From Hypericibacter terrae (GTDB lineage Bacteria; Pseudomonadota; Alphaproteobacteria; Dongiales; Dongiaceae), in assembly GCF_008728855.1 (NCBI RefSeq), contig NZ_CP042906.1, positions 496,001 through 560,000 of the forward strand: a stretch of 64,000 nt of DNA, given 5' to 3'. The position numbers and the translations under genes were made by a program. A model generated the notes under the pieces. The model was not told the origin of the DNA. It worked only from the letters and a program-made list of their open reading frames with translations, and ran no database searches. This document shows positions 32,160-41,027 of the stretch, in pieces (within the stretch, counting starts at the first letter, position 1; every line of letters begins with the position of its first letter).

Positions 32160-33362
32160 ATGTCTTCCGTCGATGCGTTCCTGACCGAGGCGGATCGCCG
32201 CGCGATCCGGGCGCCGATCGAGACGGCGCGCACCTTTCCGCAGATCGCCTACCGCTCGCAAGGCTTCTTCGAGCTCGAGGTCGAGCGGGTTTTCAGCCGC
32301 AACTGGGTCGCGGTCGGGTTCGGCGGCTCCGTGCCTGCGCCCGGCGACGCGGCGCCGGTCGAGATCTTTGGGATGCCGCTGCTGCTGATGCGCGGCGACG
32401 ACGGCGCCCTCCGCGTCTTCCACAATGTCGGCGCCCATGACGGCTGCCCGGTGGTGCTGAAGCGCCGGTCGGGGCCGGGGCCGATCGAGGGGCCCTATCA
32501 TGGCTGGCAGTACGACCTGCGCGGCCGCCTCATCAAGGCGCCGTTCTGGGACGGGACGCCCGATCCGGATGTCGGGCCCTTGCGCGCGCAGGGCGGCGAT
32601 CTCGTGGAGATCCGCTCCGGCCTCTGGCAGGACATCGTCTTCGCCGATCTCTCCGGAAAATGCGCGCCGCTGACCGAGTTCCTGGCGCCGCTGATCGCCC
32701 TCTTCGCCGACCACGATCTCTCGGGCCTCGAGATGGCGATGGACGTTCCCGAGGGCGACGGCGTCCACCGCGTGCTCGCCCGGGCGAATTGGAAGGCGCT
32801 CTGGGAGAACTACGCGCCCAACGTCTATCACGAGGGCTTCGTGCATGAGATGTATCGCCAGTCGAAACATGTGCCGCGCGTCGACGCGGCCGGCAACAAG
32901 ACCTTCACCGAGATCGATGACGGCATCGTCAAGGGGCTGGGCTTCGAGACGGCGCGCGTCAGCAACACCTACCCCGCGGTGACGTTCCCGAAGATCCGGT
33001 CGAAGCGGACCGGCGAGCCGGTCGCGGTCTCCTATATCCTCAATATCTATCCGAACTGGGCGCTGCTGGTGTTCCCGACGCATTTCCGCGTCCGCATCCT
33101 GGCGCCGCTCGATGCGGGGAGCTGCGAGTGGCGGATCGCCAGCTACTACAACGGGGGTGCGGCGCGCGACCCGAGCGCGCTGGCGATGCGGCAGCGAAGC
33201 ATCGCCGGCTCACTCCATGCGGGCCAGGAGGACGACGCCATCTGCGAAGCCGTCCAGCGCGCGCGAGGCTCGCCCGCCCACCGCTCGCATTTCTACTCGC
33301 CCTTCTGGGACCGGATGCATTGGGACTTCAACCGGATGGTGCTGGGGGACTTGGAGAGGTAG
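32160..33362 (+). CDS. Rieske oxygenase alpha-subunit homologue lacking the cluster cysteines
   Basis: ATG 32160, after GGGGGGAGAG, gives 400 residues, full length for a ring-hydroxylating oxygenase alpha subunit. The overall pattern is clear: NWVAVGFGG, then the Rieske-like segment, then ANWKALWENYAPNVYHEGFV with the following His. Both cluster cysteines are gone. The first site reads NVGAHDGCP (Gly91 for Cys, His93 kept). The second reads EGPYHGWQYD (Gly111 for Cys, His114 kept). In the mononuclear iron motif His224 and His229 remain, but the bridging aspartate is Asn221. EDDAICEAVQRAR, near the C-terminus, keeps an acidic candidate for the third iron ligand. The frame is intact, so this is not simple decay. 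It cannot bind a normal Rieske cluster; its chemistry is unknown. Confidence 0.88.
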   Translation: MSSVDAFLTEADRRAIRAPIETARTFPQIAYRSQGFFELEVERVFSRNWVAVGFGGSVPAPGDAAPVEIFGMPLLLMRGDDGALRVFHNVGAHDGCPVVLKRRSGPGPIEGPYHGWQYDLRGRLIKAPFWDGTPDPDVGPLRAQGGDLVEIRSGLWQDIVFADLSGKCAPLTEFLAPLIALFADHDLSGLEMAMDVPEGDGVHRVLARANWKALWENYAPNVYHEGFVHEMYRQSKHVPRVDAAGNKTFTEIDDGIVKGLGFETARVSNTYPAVTFPKIRSKRTGEPVAVSYILNIYPNWALLVFPTHFRVRILAPLDAGSCEWRIASYYNGGAARDPSALAMRQRSIAGSLHAGQEDDAICEAVQRARGSPAHRSHFYSPFWDRMHWDFNRMVLGDLER

Positions 33363-33375
33363 GGCGGCGACCGCG

Positions 33376-33846
33376 TCATGTTGTAATCCGATTGGGATTG
33401 ATAATGCGCAGCCCTTGAAACCAAGGACAGTCGATGATTTTAAGATTGAAGGGCACGGCGCCCGACTCCACTCCATCAAGGCATTGAGTCGCTACAGAAT
33501 CAGCAATAGACAGGGATCTGTTGACAATACTGTCCTTGCCTACGTCGCCACTGGCATATACCAACGTAACCATGGTGGGTAGAAACTCAGCGCCGTCGAT
33601 GGGTTTCTTTCTTTGGTTGTAGGCATCGATATTCCCCAAGTCGGAATCAACGACCATGCCCACTCGGTCGGAATCGTTCGTGATCCCAAACTTCTTCAAA
33701 TGTTCAAGCGCAGCTAACCAACCGAAGTTTTCTGGTTTGGATTTGATCTCGACGTATTCGAGGCAAAACGGGATATTGTGCTGCCAGTGGGGAGTGAGGC
33801 CTTGCTTTTCTGGGACCCATACCGATTGTGACGTGAGCCCCGTTTC
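33376..33846 (-). pseudogene. Lower-GC hypothetical gene, probably 5'-frameshifted
   Basis: On the minus strand an open frame from 33846 to 33376 reads like real protein, with PEKQGLTPHW, FCLEYVEIKSKPENFGW, LAALEHLKKFG and DRVGMVVDSDLGNIDAYNQ. Its only usable start is a TTG at 33699, which would remove the best part. Just upstream a stop interrupts this frame while an adjacent frame continues plausibly (LTARLYQSLDE), suggesting one frameshift near 33850. Base composition is visibly more AT-rich than in the genes on either side, which suggests recent arrival. I recognise no family. The remaining 200 bases to the next gene show nothing. Confidence 0.45.
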
Positions 33847-34050
33847 TCATCCAGCGATTGGTAGAGTCTCGCTGTGAGTTGAGCCCATCTGGGCGGGTGG
33901 GGCAACGGCCATGGGCGCGGGGCTTGCACCTTTTGCTCATGCGCGCCCCCTGCCGGGCAGCGAGCTTACCGGTATGTTCGTCCCGCGCGGCAACCGGCGC
34001 GGCTATCGGGATGGGCACGCGGGACGACGACCCCGGGCCGGACCGCTCCG

Positions 34051-35070
34051 CTACTCCACCTTTTCCACGACCTGCAAAAACGCCGCCGGCGGATAGAGGT
34101 TGAGCTTCTTCGCCACCTTCATGTTCACCAGATAGGCGAAATGGTCGATCGCCAGCACCGGCAGGTTGCCGGGCTTGGCGCCCTTGAGCAGCTTGACCGC
34201 TTGCTCGCCGGCGAGCTTGCCGACGTCGTAGTCGCGCGCCGTGACCGACATCAGGGCCTGGCTGTGCGTCACCGGATGCGGGTCGGGGCTCAGGACCGCC
34301 AGGCCGTTCTGGACCGCGGCGCTGGTGAAGGCGTCCTGGTTCTTCTGGAGGAACGGGCTCGGCCCCAGATAGACCCACTGCACGCCGGCGGCCTTGAGCG
34401 CCGCCATCTTGGGCGCGATCGATGCCACTGTGGGAGCGCCGCTGGCGTCGAGATCGAGCGGCAGGGCGTCGAGCTTGAATTTGAGGTCGTCGGCGAGGGC
34501 CTTCACCTCGTCGACCTTGATGATCGAGTTGGGCGCGGAGGGATCGTACAGCATGCCCAGATGATCGAAGCCCGGCATGTAGCGACGGATCGACTTGATG
34601 CTGACCGATTCGGGCGTCTGGTTGCGGGTGCCCGTGACGTTGGGGCGGCCGGTCCAGTCGTAGCTCTGGATGATCCGGGTGCCGATCGGATCGGGAACGG
34701 CGGTGAAGACCACCGGGATGTTGTTGAGAAAGTCCGGGTCGTCCTGTTCGGCGATCGTGCCGACCATGCCGAGCGTCACCTTGGTGCCCCAGGTCACGAC
34801 GGCGTCGACCTTCCGGGCGCGCGCCTCCTGCACGAAGCCGGCGAGCTTGTCTCTATCCTGGGCCGCGTCGCGCAGGATGACCTCGGCGTCGATGTTGTTC
34901 CCGGCGATGGCGTCCCTGACGCCCTTGCAGACATCCTCGCAGCCGCTCCAGGTCACCATCATGACGGTCTTGTGCGCGGCCTGGGCCGGCGCGGGCCCGA
35001 TGGCGATCCCGGCCCCCAAGCCCAGCGCCAGCAGCGCCGCGGCGCCCATCTTTTGCCAATCCCGCTTCAT
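34051..35070 (-). CDS. ABC transporter substrate-binding protein (TrpX/PF04392-like)
   Basis: ATG 35070 gives 339 residues with a signal peptide (KMGAAALLALGLGAGIAIGP, cleavage after AQA at about residue 32). The mature protein matches the ABC_sub_bind family of tryptophan/tyrosine-type periplasmic binding proteins. Supporting stretches are VVTWGTKVTLGMVGTI, NNIPVVFTAVPDPIGTRIIQ (about residues 114-133) and VQWVYLGPSPFLQKNQDAFT, then VLSPDPHPVTHSQALMSV. The usual permease and ATPase genes are absent on both sides, so it is an orphan receptor whose transporter would be elsewhere. It diverges from hyuA, which hints at uptake of a hydantoin- or amide-like substrate, but that is inference. Confidence 0.88.
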   Translation of the reverse strand: MKRDWQKMGAAALLALGLGAGIAIGPAPAQAAHKTVMMVTWSGCEDVCKGVRDAIAGNNIDAEVILRDAAQDRDKLAGFVQEARARKVDAVVTWGTKVTLGMVGTIAEQDDPDFLNNIPVVFTAVPDPIGTRIIQSYDWTGRPNVTGTRNQTPESVSIKSIRRYMPGFDHLGMLYDPSAPNSIIKVDEVKALADDLKFKLDALPLDLDASGAPTVASIAPKMAALKAAGVQWVYLGPSPFLQKNQDAFTSAAVQNGLAVLSPDPHPVTHSQALMSVTARDYDVGKLAGEQAVKLLKGAKPGNLPVLAIDHFAYLVNMKVAKKLNLYPPAAFLQVVEKVE

Positions 35071-35529
35071 GCTTTTCTCCCTCCGAACGCCAATCTTCCA
35101 GGGCGGGGCGTGCCACGGATCGTGAATCGCGCGGCCCCGCCGCGCCGCCGCCGCGCGCGATGACGCGCACCGCGCCCCTATGGCGGGGCACCGGGATTCT
35201 CGAAAGATCTCCCTCGCCACCGATGATGGCGACGAAATAGATCATCGGCAACCGCCCGGACCTGAGCATTCCTTCACCTCGCTCCGTCCGGCGGCCGGAG
35301 AGGAAGGAAGATTCTCTTCGATCTCGTTCCCTTTGCGGGTGCGGATCGAGGAAGGGGCAACGCCGGCTCCCCTTCGGCCCTGAGTCGCTGGCGCATCCCC
35401 TTGCCTGACCGTCACCCTCGAGGGGGGAGGGGATCGTGGGGAAGAATGAAATACCCCTTGCGGGTGAGGGCCGGTGTCACCATTCGGCCCCCTGGCCCCG
35501 ATGCCGCAGCTTCTCTAGATTACCCCGTC
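35071..35529. other. Divergent control region, degenerate repeat
   Basis: 459 bases between the divergent solute-binding protein and hyuA genes. A worn relative of the G-rich units occurs at about 35419-35480 (CCTCGAGGGGGGAGGGGATC then CCCCTTGCGGGTGAGGG). No convincing promoter could be assigned. Confidence 0.4.
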
Positions 35530-37590
35530 ATGCGCTACCTTGCAGCCGATGTGGGCGGAACATTCACCGATCTGGTGCTGGTTGACGGCTCGGCCGCCAG
35601 CCCCCGGGTCTTCATCGATAAGGTCCCCAGCCAGGCGACCGGCTCGGCGCTCGGCGTGCGCGAGGGCATCCAGCGGCTCTCGGCCAAGGCCGGCATCGCG
35701 GCCGGCGATATCGACCTCTTCGTCCATGGCTTCACGGTCGGCACCAACGCCTTCCTGACCCGCTCCGGGGCCAAGGCGGCGCTGGTGGTGACGCAGGGGT
35801 TCCGCGACCTGCTGCTGATCGGCAACCAGATGCGCCCCGATCTCTATTCGCTGACCGCGCGGAAGCCGGCGCCGGTGGTGCCGCGCTCGCTGACGGTCGA
35901 GGCGGTCGAGCGCGTGGACGCCTTCGGCCAGGTGGTGACGGCGCTGACCTCAGCGGAGATCGAGCGGGTCGCGGCGGCCGTGGTGGCGCTCAAGCCCGAG
36001 GCGGTCGCGATCTGCCTCGCCTTCGCGCATCTCAATCCCGCCCATGAGACCAAACTGGCCGAGGCGATCCAGGCGAAGCTGCCGGGCGTCCCGGTCTATC
36101 TCTCGGCCAAGGTCAATCCGCAGATCGAGGAATATCCGCGCGCCAACACCACGGCGGTCGCGGCCTATGCCGGCCCGGTGATCGACCGCTATATCGGCCG
36201 GCTCGAAACTAACCTGAAAGAGGTCGGCCTCGGCGGCCCCTTGCGCCTCATGCGCTCGGATGGCGGCGTCGCCACGCCGCGCGCGGCGCGCGACAACCCC
36301 GCCCATATGCTGCTCTCCGGCCCCGCCGGCGGCGTCATCGCCGGCGCCGACCTGGCGAAGGCGCTCGATGTCAAAGGCATGGTGACCTTCGACATGGGCG
36401 GCACCTCGGCCGACTTCTCGGTCATCGTCGACGGCGTGCCGACCATGGTGCGCGAGCGCGAGATCGACGGCCAGCCGCTGCGGCTGCCCACCATCGACAT
36501 CGAGACCATCTCGGCCGGCGGCGGCTCGATCGCGCGGGTCGATATCGGCGGCGCCTTGCGCGTCGGCCCGAAGTCCGCGGGCGCCGTGCCGGGGCCGGCC
36601 TGTTACGGCCAGGGCGGCACCGACGCCACCGTGACCGATGCCGGCGTGGTGATGGGGCTGCTCGATCCCAACGAGTATCTCGGCGGCGAGATGCGCCTCG
36701 ACCCCGATCTCGCGGCCAAGGCGGTCGAGCGCTCGGTCGCGACGCCGCTGGGCCTGGGGCTCGAGGAAGCGGCCTTCGGCATCATCTCGGTCGCCAACGC
36801 CAACATGATCCAGGCGATCCGGTCGCTGTCGGTCGAGCGCGGCCATGACGTGCGCGGCTTCGCCATTCTGGCCTTCGGCGGCGCCGGCCCGCTCTATGCG
36901 CCCTATATGGCGCGCGATCTCGGCATGGCCGAGGTGATCGCGCCGCGCAATCCGGGCGTGTTCGCGGCGCAAGGGCTGCTCCTCACCGACATCCGCCATG
37001 CGGCCCAGGCGCCGTTCCAGCGCAACATCGCCCGGCTCAAGCCCGACGAGATCGGCCCGCAACTCACCCGTCTCAAGGCCGAGCTCGATCACGAGCTCGA
37101 GGCCGACGGCGTGCCGACGACCGAGCGTTATTTCCATTTCGCCGCCGACATGCGCTGCGTCGGGCAGTTCCATCTGCTCACCATTCCGCTGTCGCAGCCC
37201 AACGGTTCCGGATGGTGGGACGGCGCCAGGGTCGCGGCCGAGTTCCATGCCGCGCATGAGCGCTCCTACGGCCATGCCGATCCGTCGGTGCCGGTCGAGA
37301 TCGTCAATCTGCGCGTCGACGGCTTCGGCAAGATCCAGCGCCCGCCGCAGCCGCCCGAGCCCGCCTTCGTGTCGGGCGTCGCGCAGGCCGTCGGCTCGCG
37401 CCGCGTCTATTTCGACCGCCAGGGCTGGAGCGAGGCCAAGATCTATCGCCGCGATCTGCTGAAGCCGGGCCAGGAGATTCCGGGGCCGGCGATCGTGATG
37501 CAGCGGGATTCGACCATCGTGGTGCTGCCGGGCCAGCGCGGGCGGGTGGACAAGCGCGCGGTGATCCGGATTGCTATTAAAGCGGAATGA
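35530..37590 (+). CDS. hyuA: Hydantoinase/oxoprolinase subunit A
   Basis: The ATG at 35530 gives 686 residues starting MRYLAADVGGTFTDLVLVDG, the hydantoinase/oxoprolinase N-terminal phosphate-binding motif; the frame upstream lacks this. Further marks are FTVGTNAFLTRSGAKAALVV, VTFDMGGTSADFSVIVDGVP (about residues 285-304) and the C-terminal domain with AFGGAGPLYAPYMARDLGM. With HyuB it forms an ATP-dependent enzyme that opens cyclic amides such as hydantoins, 5-oxoproline or, with a gamma subunit, acetone-type substrates. Subunit B follows 118 bases downstream. There is no gamma subunit here, so the carboxylase version is unlikely. The exact substrate is not decidable. Confidence 0.95.
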   Translation: MRYLAADVGGTFTDLVLVDGSAASPRVFIDKVPSQATGSALGVREGIQRLSAKAGIAAGDIDLFVHGFTVGTNAFLTRSGAKAALVVTQGFRDLLLIGNQMRPDLYSLTARKPAPVVPRSLTVEAVERVDAFGQVVTALTSAEIERVAAAVVALKPEAVAICLAFAHLNPAHETKLAEAIQAKLPGVPVYLSAKVNPQIEEYPRANTTAVAAYAGPVIDRYIGRLETNLKEVGLGGPLRLMRSDGGVATPRAARDNPAHMLLSGPAGGVIAGADLAKALDVKGMVTFDMGGTSADFSVIVDGVPTMVREREIDGQPLRLPTIDIETISAGGGSIARVDIGGALRVGPKSAGAVPGPACYGQGGTDATVTDAGVVMGLLDPNEYLGGEMRLDPDLAAKAVERSVATPLGLGLEEAAFGIISVANANMIQAIRSLSVERGHDVRGFAILAFGGAGPLYAPYMARDLGMAEVIAPRNPGVFAAQGLLLTDIRHAAQAPFQRNIARLKPDEIGPQLTRLKAELDHELEADGVPTTERYFHFAADMRCVGQFHLLTIPLSQPNGSGWWDGARVAAEFHAAHERSYGHADPSVPVEIVNLRVDGFGKIQRPPQPPEPAFVSGVAQAVGSRRVYFDRQGWSEAKIYRRDLLKPGQEIPGPAIVMQRDSTIVVLPGQRGRVDKRAVIRIAIKAE

Positions 37591-37617
37591 ACCCCAAGCG
37601 GTTCATGACCCTTTTGA

Positions 37618-37654
37618 CCCCTCCCCCTACCCCCTCCCGCAAGGGGAGGGGGCG
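37618..37654. repeat. Single C-rich palindromic unit
   Basis: One copy of the CCCCTCCCCCTACCCCCTCC-type hairpin unit, without an inverted partner nearby, lying between hyuA and hyuB. It may partly attenuate transcription from A into B. Confidence 0.8.
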
Positions 37655-37708
37655 AGGATACACTGAGATGGCGAGTTCGCTCGCCGCCGAAGATCGAGGA
37701 ACCGAGCC

Positions 37709-39385
37709 ATGACCTTCCGTCCGCAGGGCAATATCGACCCCATCAGCCGCGACGTGTTCCAGCAGCAGCTCGTCGGCATCGCCGAGGAGATGTCGATGGC
37801 GCTGCGGCGCGCGGCGTTCTCCTCGATCATCTGGGACATGTACGACTATGCCTGCGGCCTGTTCACGCCCGAGGGCGAGATGATGGCGCAGGCGGAGACG
37901 ATCCCGGCCCAGCTCGGCATCATGTCGACGGCGCTGCGCCATATGAAAGGGGCCTTTCCGCTGGAGCAGTGGAAGCCCGGCGACGTGCTGGTCTGCAACG
38001 ATCCCTATAAGGGCTGCACCCACACGATGGACATCGTGCTGTTCAGCCCGATCTTCCTCGAGGGCAAGCTCATCGGCATCACCTCGACCATCGCGCATCA
38101 CGTCGATATCGGTGGCAAGATCCCCGGCACCGAGGCCGCCGACAATGGCGAGATCTTCGCCGAAGGCCTGATCCTGCCGCCGCTGAAGCTGGTCGAGGCG
38201 GGCAAGCCCAACCAGGCGATCTTCGACATCGTCGCCGCCAATGTGCGCGACCCCGCCTCCTGCCAGGGCGACCTGCGCGCGCAGATCGCCGGCTGCCGCA
38301 CGGGCGAGCGGCGCCTGGCCGAGCTCTTCAAGCGCTATGGCGTGGAAGAGGCGCGGGCACTGACCGGCGCCTGCCTCGATTATGCCGAGACCTACATGCG
38401 CCGCGTCATCGCCGCCATGCCGGACGGGCGCTATTCGGCGAGCGTCAAGATCGAGGACGACACCACCAGTGACGAGCCGCTGACGGTCGCGGTGACGGTC
38501 GAGGTCAAGGGCGACAAGCTCAAGGTGGATTTCACCGGCTCCAGCCCGCAGCGCGACAACGCGCTCAACTGCCCGACGGCCTCGACCCTGTCGATGACGA
38601 ACTACGCGGTCAAATGCATCGTGGCGCCCGACATCGCGCAGAACGAGGGCTGCAACCGCCCGGTCGAGCTGCTGGCGCCCGAAGGCACCATGCTCAATCC
38701 GCGCCGGCCCGGGGCCGTCTCGGTGCGCCATCTGACGCAGCAGGCGGTGGCCGACGCGGTGCTGAAGGCGATGGCGCCGCTGGCCCCCGACCATGCCTCG
38801 GCCGGCTGCCAGATCAGCTTCCCGACCTTCTGTGCCGGCGGCTTCGACGACCGGCCCGAGCGGCGCGACGAGAACGGGGCCGCCCCCTATTACGTCATCT
38901 CCGACATCATCGGCGGCGGCATGGGCGGCTCGGCCAAGAGCGACGGGCTCGACGCGATCGACACCCATGGCGGCAATTGCGCGATCCTCTCGGCCGAGGT
39001 GATCGAGACGCTGAGCCCCTTGCGGATTCTGGAGACGTCCTTGGTGGCGGGCTCGGGCGGAACGGGCGAGCATCGCGGCGGCCTCGGCATCAGGCGCGAC
39101 TACCAGTTCCTCTCCGGCCGCACCATCATGGGTGCCTATGTGCAGCAGACGCGCCCCGAGACGCAGCCCTGGGGCCTCGAGGGCGGCGGGCCCGGCGCGC
39201 CCGGGTCCATCTCGCTCAATCCCGGCAAGCCCAACGCGCGCCCGCTCAAGAGCAAGATCTACGGCCTCAAGCTCGAGAAGGGCGACGTGATGCGCTTCCA
39301 GGGGGCCGGCGGCGGCGGCTGGGGCGACCCGAAGAAGCGCGACGCCGCGGCGGTCGCCCGGGACAAGGCGGAAGGGTTCGCCTGA
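37709..39385 (+). CDS. hyuB: Hydantoinase/oxoprolinase subunit B
   Basis: 558 residues, the normal length for the B subunit. It opens with NIDPISRDVFQQQLVGIAEE and the next RAAFSSIIWDMYDYACGLF. Conserved glycine-rich and polar blocks include GDVLVCNDPYKGCTHTMDIV (about residues 90-109), FTGSSPQRDNALNCPTASTL and LVAGSGGTGEHRGGLGIRRD near the end, then QGAGGGGWGDPKKRD. It works with HyuA; B carries the hydrolytic part of the reaction. ATG 37709 follows GAGGAACCGAGCC. Subunits are in the usual A-B order. Nothing is truncated. Confidence 0.95.
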   Translation: MTFRPQGNIDPISRDVFQQQLVGIAEEMSMALRRAAFSSIIWDMYDYACGLFTPEGEMMAQAETIPAQLGIMSTALRHMKGAFPLEQWKPGDVLVCNDPYKGCTHTMDIVLFSPIFLEGKLIGITSTIAHHVDIGGKIPGTEAADNGEIFAEGLILPPLKLVEAGKPNQAIFDIVAANVRDPASCQGDLRAQIAGCRTGERRLAELFKRYGVEEARALTGACLDYAETYMRRVIAAMPDGRYSASVKIEDDTTSDEPLTVAVTVEVKGDKLKVDFTGSSPQRDNALNCPTASTLSMTNYAVKCIVAPDIAQNEGCNRPVELLAPEGTMLNPRRPGAVSVRHLTQQAVADAVLKAMAPLAPDHASAGCQISFPTFCAGGFDDRPERRDENGAAPYYVISDIIGGGMGGSAKSDGLDAIDTHGGNCAILSAEVIETLSPLRILETSLVAGSGGTGEHRGGLGIRRDYQFLSGRTIMGAYVQQTRPETQPWGLEGGGPGAPGSISLNPGKPNARPLKSKIYGLKLEKGDVMRFQGAGGGGWGDPKKRDAAAVARDKAEGFA

Positions 39386-39618
39386 GTCTTTCACCGCCTC
39401 CCCCGCGGGAGCCGATAGGAGTGGCGCCTCGGGGCACCACGAGGCCACGGGGGCCGCTCTTTTCCGACTAAGATCATCAGGAATTCTGACTGAAATTTTC
39501 GCGCGCGGACCCTCTTGAAGGGCTGTCGCCGGAAAACCAACTCGAATTTCGCCGGGTGCCCATTCGGGATCCGGCACTGACCTGTAGGTTTCCATGTTGC
39601 TCGGAGGAGGACGTGGCA

Positions 39619-39825
39619 ATGAAAATCGACCGCAGCCAGCCTTCGCTGGCGGCCTTATTGCAGGCCCGTCGGGCCCCCTGGCCCGCCTCGCAAATCCCAT
39701 CGACACCCGCGCCCCGATCGGCCGACTCCGGCGGGCTCGACCGTGACTCTGCGCCCGGTCCCGACCGGCGCGATCTCATGCCGTCGCCGGCTCCGGTCTG
39801 GCCGCGGGTCTTCCCGGGCCTCTGA
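39619..39825 (+). CDS. Small hypothetical protein
   Basis: The ATG at 39619 is preceded by GGAGGAGG and gives 68 residues beginning MKIDRSQPSLAALLQARRAP, then proline-rich and polar sequence. No domain, membrane segment or signal peptide is seen. It lies 57 bases before the first Hsp20 gene on the same strand and may be part of the same stress-induced transcript. The strong ribosome binding site is the main argument that it is real; the composition is low-complexity enough that it could be a leader peptide. Confidence 0.4.
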   Translation: MKIDRSQPSLAALLQARRAPWPASQIPSTPAPRSADSGGLDRDSAPGPDRRDLMPSPAPVWPRVFPGL

Positions 39826-39881
39826 CGCCGGCACCGGACTGAGCCCCGACAGTCGAACCGCTTCGCTCAGGAGAATCGATC

Positions 39882-40307
39882 ATGGCATTGATGTTCTCGG
39901 ATCCTTTCGACGCTTTGTTCCAGTTCCAGCAGGCGCTCGATTCGTTGCGCACCAGCCCCTGGCTCGAGCCGGGGCCCAGCGGCGGCGGCGCCTTTCCCCC
40001 GCTCAACGTCTTCCGGCAGGGCGACGACATCGTCATCGTCACCGAGCTGGCGGGTGTGCGCAGGGACGACATCAGCGTCGATGTGAAGAACCGCACCATC
40101 CGCATTGCCGGCACCAAGTCGGTCGATTATGGCGGGAAGGCGAGCCTGCATCGCCGCGAGCGGCTGGCCGGAAAGTTCGATCGCGCCATCAGCATCCCGG
40201 TGGAGGTCGATGCGGACCGGGTCAAGGCCGAGTACCGCGACGGCGTCCTGGCGCTGTTCCTGCCGCGCGCCGAGCAGGACAAACCCCGCTCCATCAAGAT
40301 TTCCTGA
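39882..40307 (+). CDS. Hsp20/alpha-crystallin family small heat-shock protein
   Basis: 141 residues with the alpha-crystallin domain from about residue 42 onward: PPLNVFRQGDDIVIVTELAG, VRRDDISVDVKNRTIRIAGT, then the GVLALFLPRAE strand that normally precedes the C-terminal I-x-I anchor. The terminal anchor here is RSIKIS. Small heat-shock proteins hold unfolded proteins as large cytoplasmic oligomers. A second Hsp20 gene follows 17 bases downstream, so the two form an operon and may co-assemble, like the class A and B pairs known in rhizobia. ATG 39882 follows AGGAGAATCGATC. Confidence 0.94.
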   Translation: MALMFSDPFDALFQFQQALDSLRTSPWLEPGPSGGGAFPPLNVFRQGDDIVIVTELAGVRRDDISVDVKNRTIRIAGTKSVDYGGKASLHRRERLAGKFDRAISIPVEVDADRVKAEYRDGVLALFLPRAEQDKPRSIKIS

Positions 40308-40324
40308 GCCGAGAGGAGGCGATC

Positions 40325-40723
40325 ATGGCCAATGAACCCAAGCTCCAGGTGCAGGAGAAGAAGGAGCTGGCCGCGAAAGGCGAGAAGACGGTGCCCGCGC
40401 GCTACTATGTGCCCGCGACCGACATCTATGAGACCGAAGAGGCTTTGACCGTGGTGATGGAAGTGCCGGGGGTCGAGCGGGAGGCTATCGACGTGAATAT
40501 CGAGAACGATGTGCTCAAGGTCGAGGCGCGCATCGATTTCGCGAAGTATGAGGGACTCGAGCCGCTCTACACCGAATATAATGTCGGCCATTTCTCGCGC
40601 GCCTTCACCTTGTCGAACAAGATCGACCAGCAGCGCATCGGCGCCAACGTCGAGGACGGCGTGTTGACCTTGACGCTGCCGAAGGCGAAGGAGGCGCAGC
40701 CGCGACGGATCGAGATCAAGTGA
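40325..40723 (+). CDS. Hsp20/alpha-crystallin family small heat-shock protein (second)
   Basis: 132 residues from ATG 40325 behind GAGAGGAGGCGATC. A short charged N-terminal arm (KLQVQEKKELAAKGEKTVPA) is followed by the alpha-crystallin domain: YVPATDIYETEEALTVVMEV, PGVEREAIDVNIENDVLKVE, and DGVLTLTLPKAKEAQPRRIE with the C-terminal I-x-I-like anchor RIEIK. It is the second gene of the pair and differs clearly from the first, so this is a heterologous pair and not a fresh duplication. A REPIN-like repeat pair lies downstream. Confidence 0.94.
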   Translation: MANEPKLQVQEKKELAAKGEKTVPARYYVPATDIYETEEALTVVMEVPGVEREAIDVNIENDVLKVEARIDFAKYEGLEPLYTEYNVGHFSRAFTLSNKIDQQRIGANVEDGVLTLTLPKAKEAQPRRIEIK

Positions 40724-40831
40724 CGGGAGCGTCGCCCGTAGGACCTGGCGAAGAAGCCTGAAAGGACGGCGGCCAGGCCGGTGGAAGGCTTCGTGGAGGG
40801 AGACGGCTTCGCCGAATCTTTTGTGTGCGGA

Positions 40832-40970
40832 CCCCTCCCCCTACCCCCTCCCGCAAGGGGAGGGGGCGTGGACTTTGGTTGTCCCGTCTGGCGGTTTCGT
40901 CCGAGGAAAGAGACGAGATGTAAAAAACGAACCAGCCCCCTCCCCTTGCGGGAGGGGGTAGGGGGAGGGG
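40832..40970. repeat. REPIN-like inverted pair of C-rich palindromes
   Basis: Direct unit 40832-40868 and inverted unit 40935-40970, about 65 bases apart, in the gap 40724-41027 between the Hsp20 operon and the convergent ADP-ribosylglycohydrolase gene. The loop sequence between the arms is unlike that of other pairs. The rest of the gap shows nothing. Confidence 0.85.
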
Positions 40971-41027
40971 CATTCGCGAGTTGCGCGTCAGCGCACCGGC
41001 ATCACCGCGGCGGCGGGCCCGCAGGCG

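Noticed and set aside
39500-39620. Heat-shock (RpoH) promoter before the Hsp20 operon
   Set aside because: CTTGAA at 39514 is suggestive, but no -10 matching the RpoH consensus lies at the right distance.
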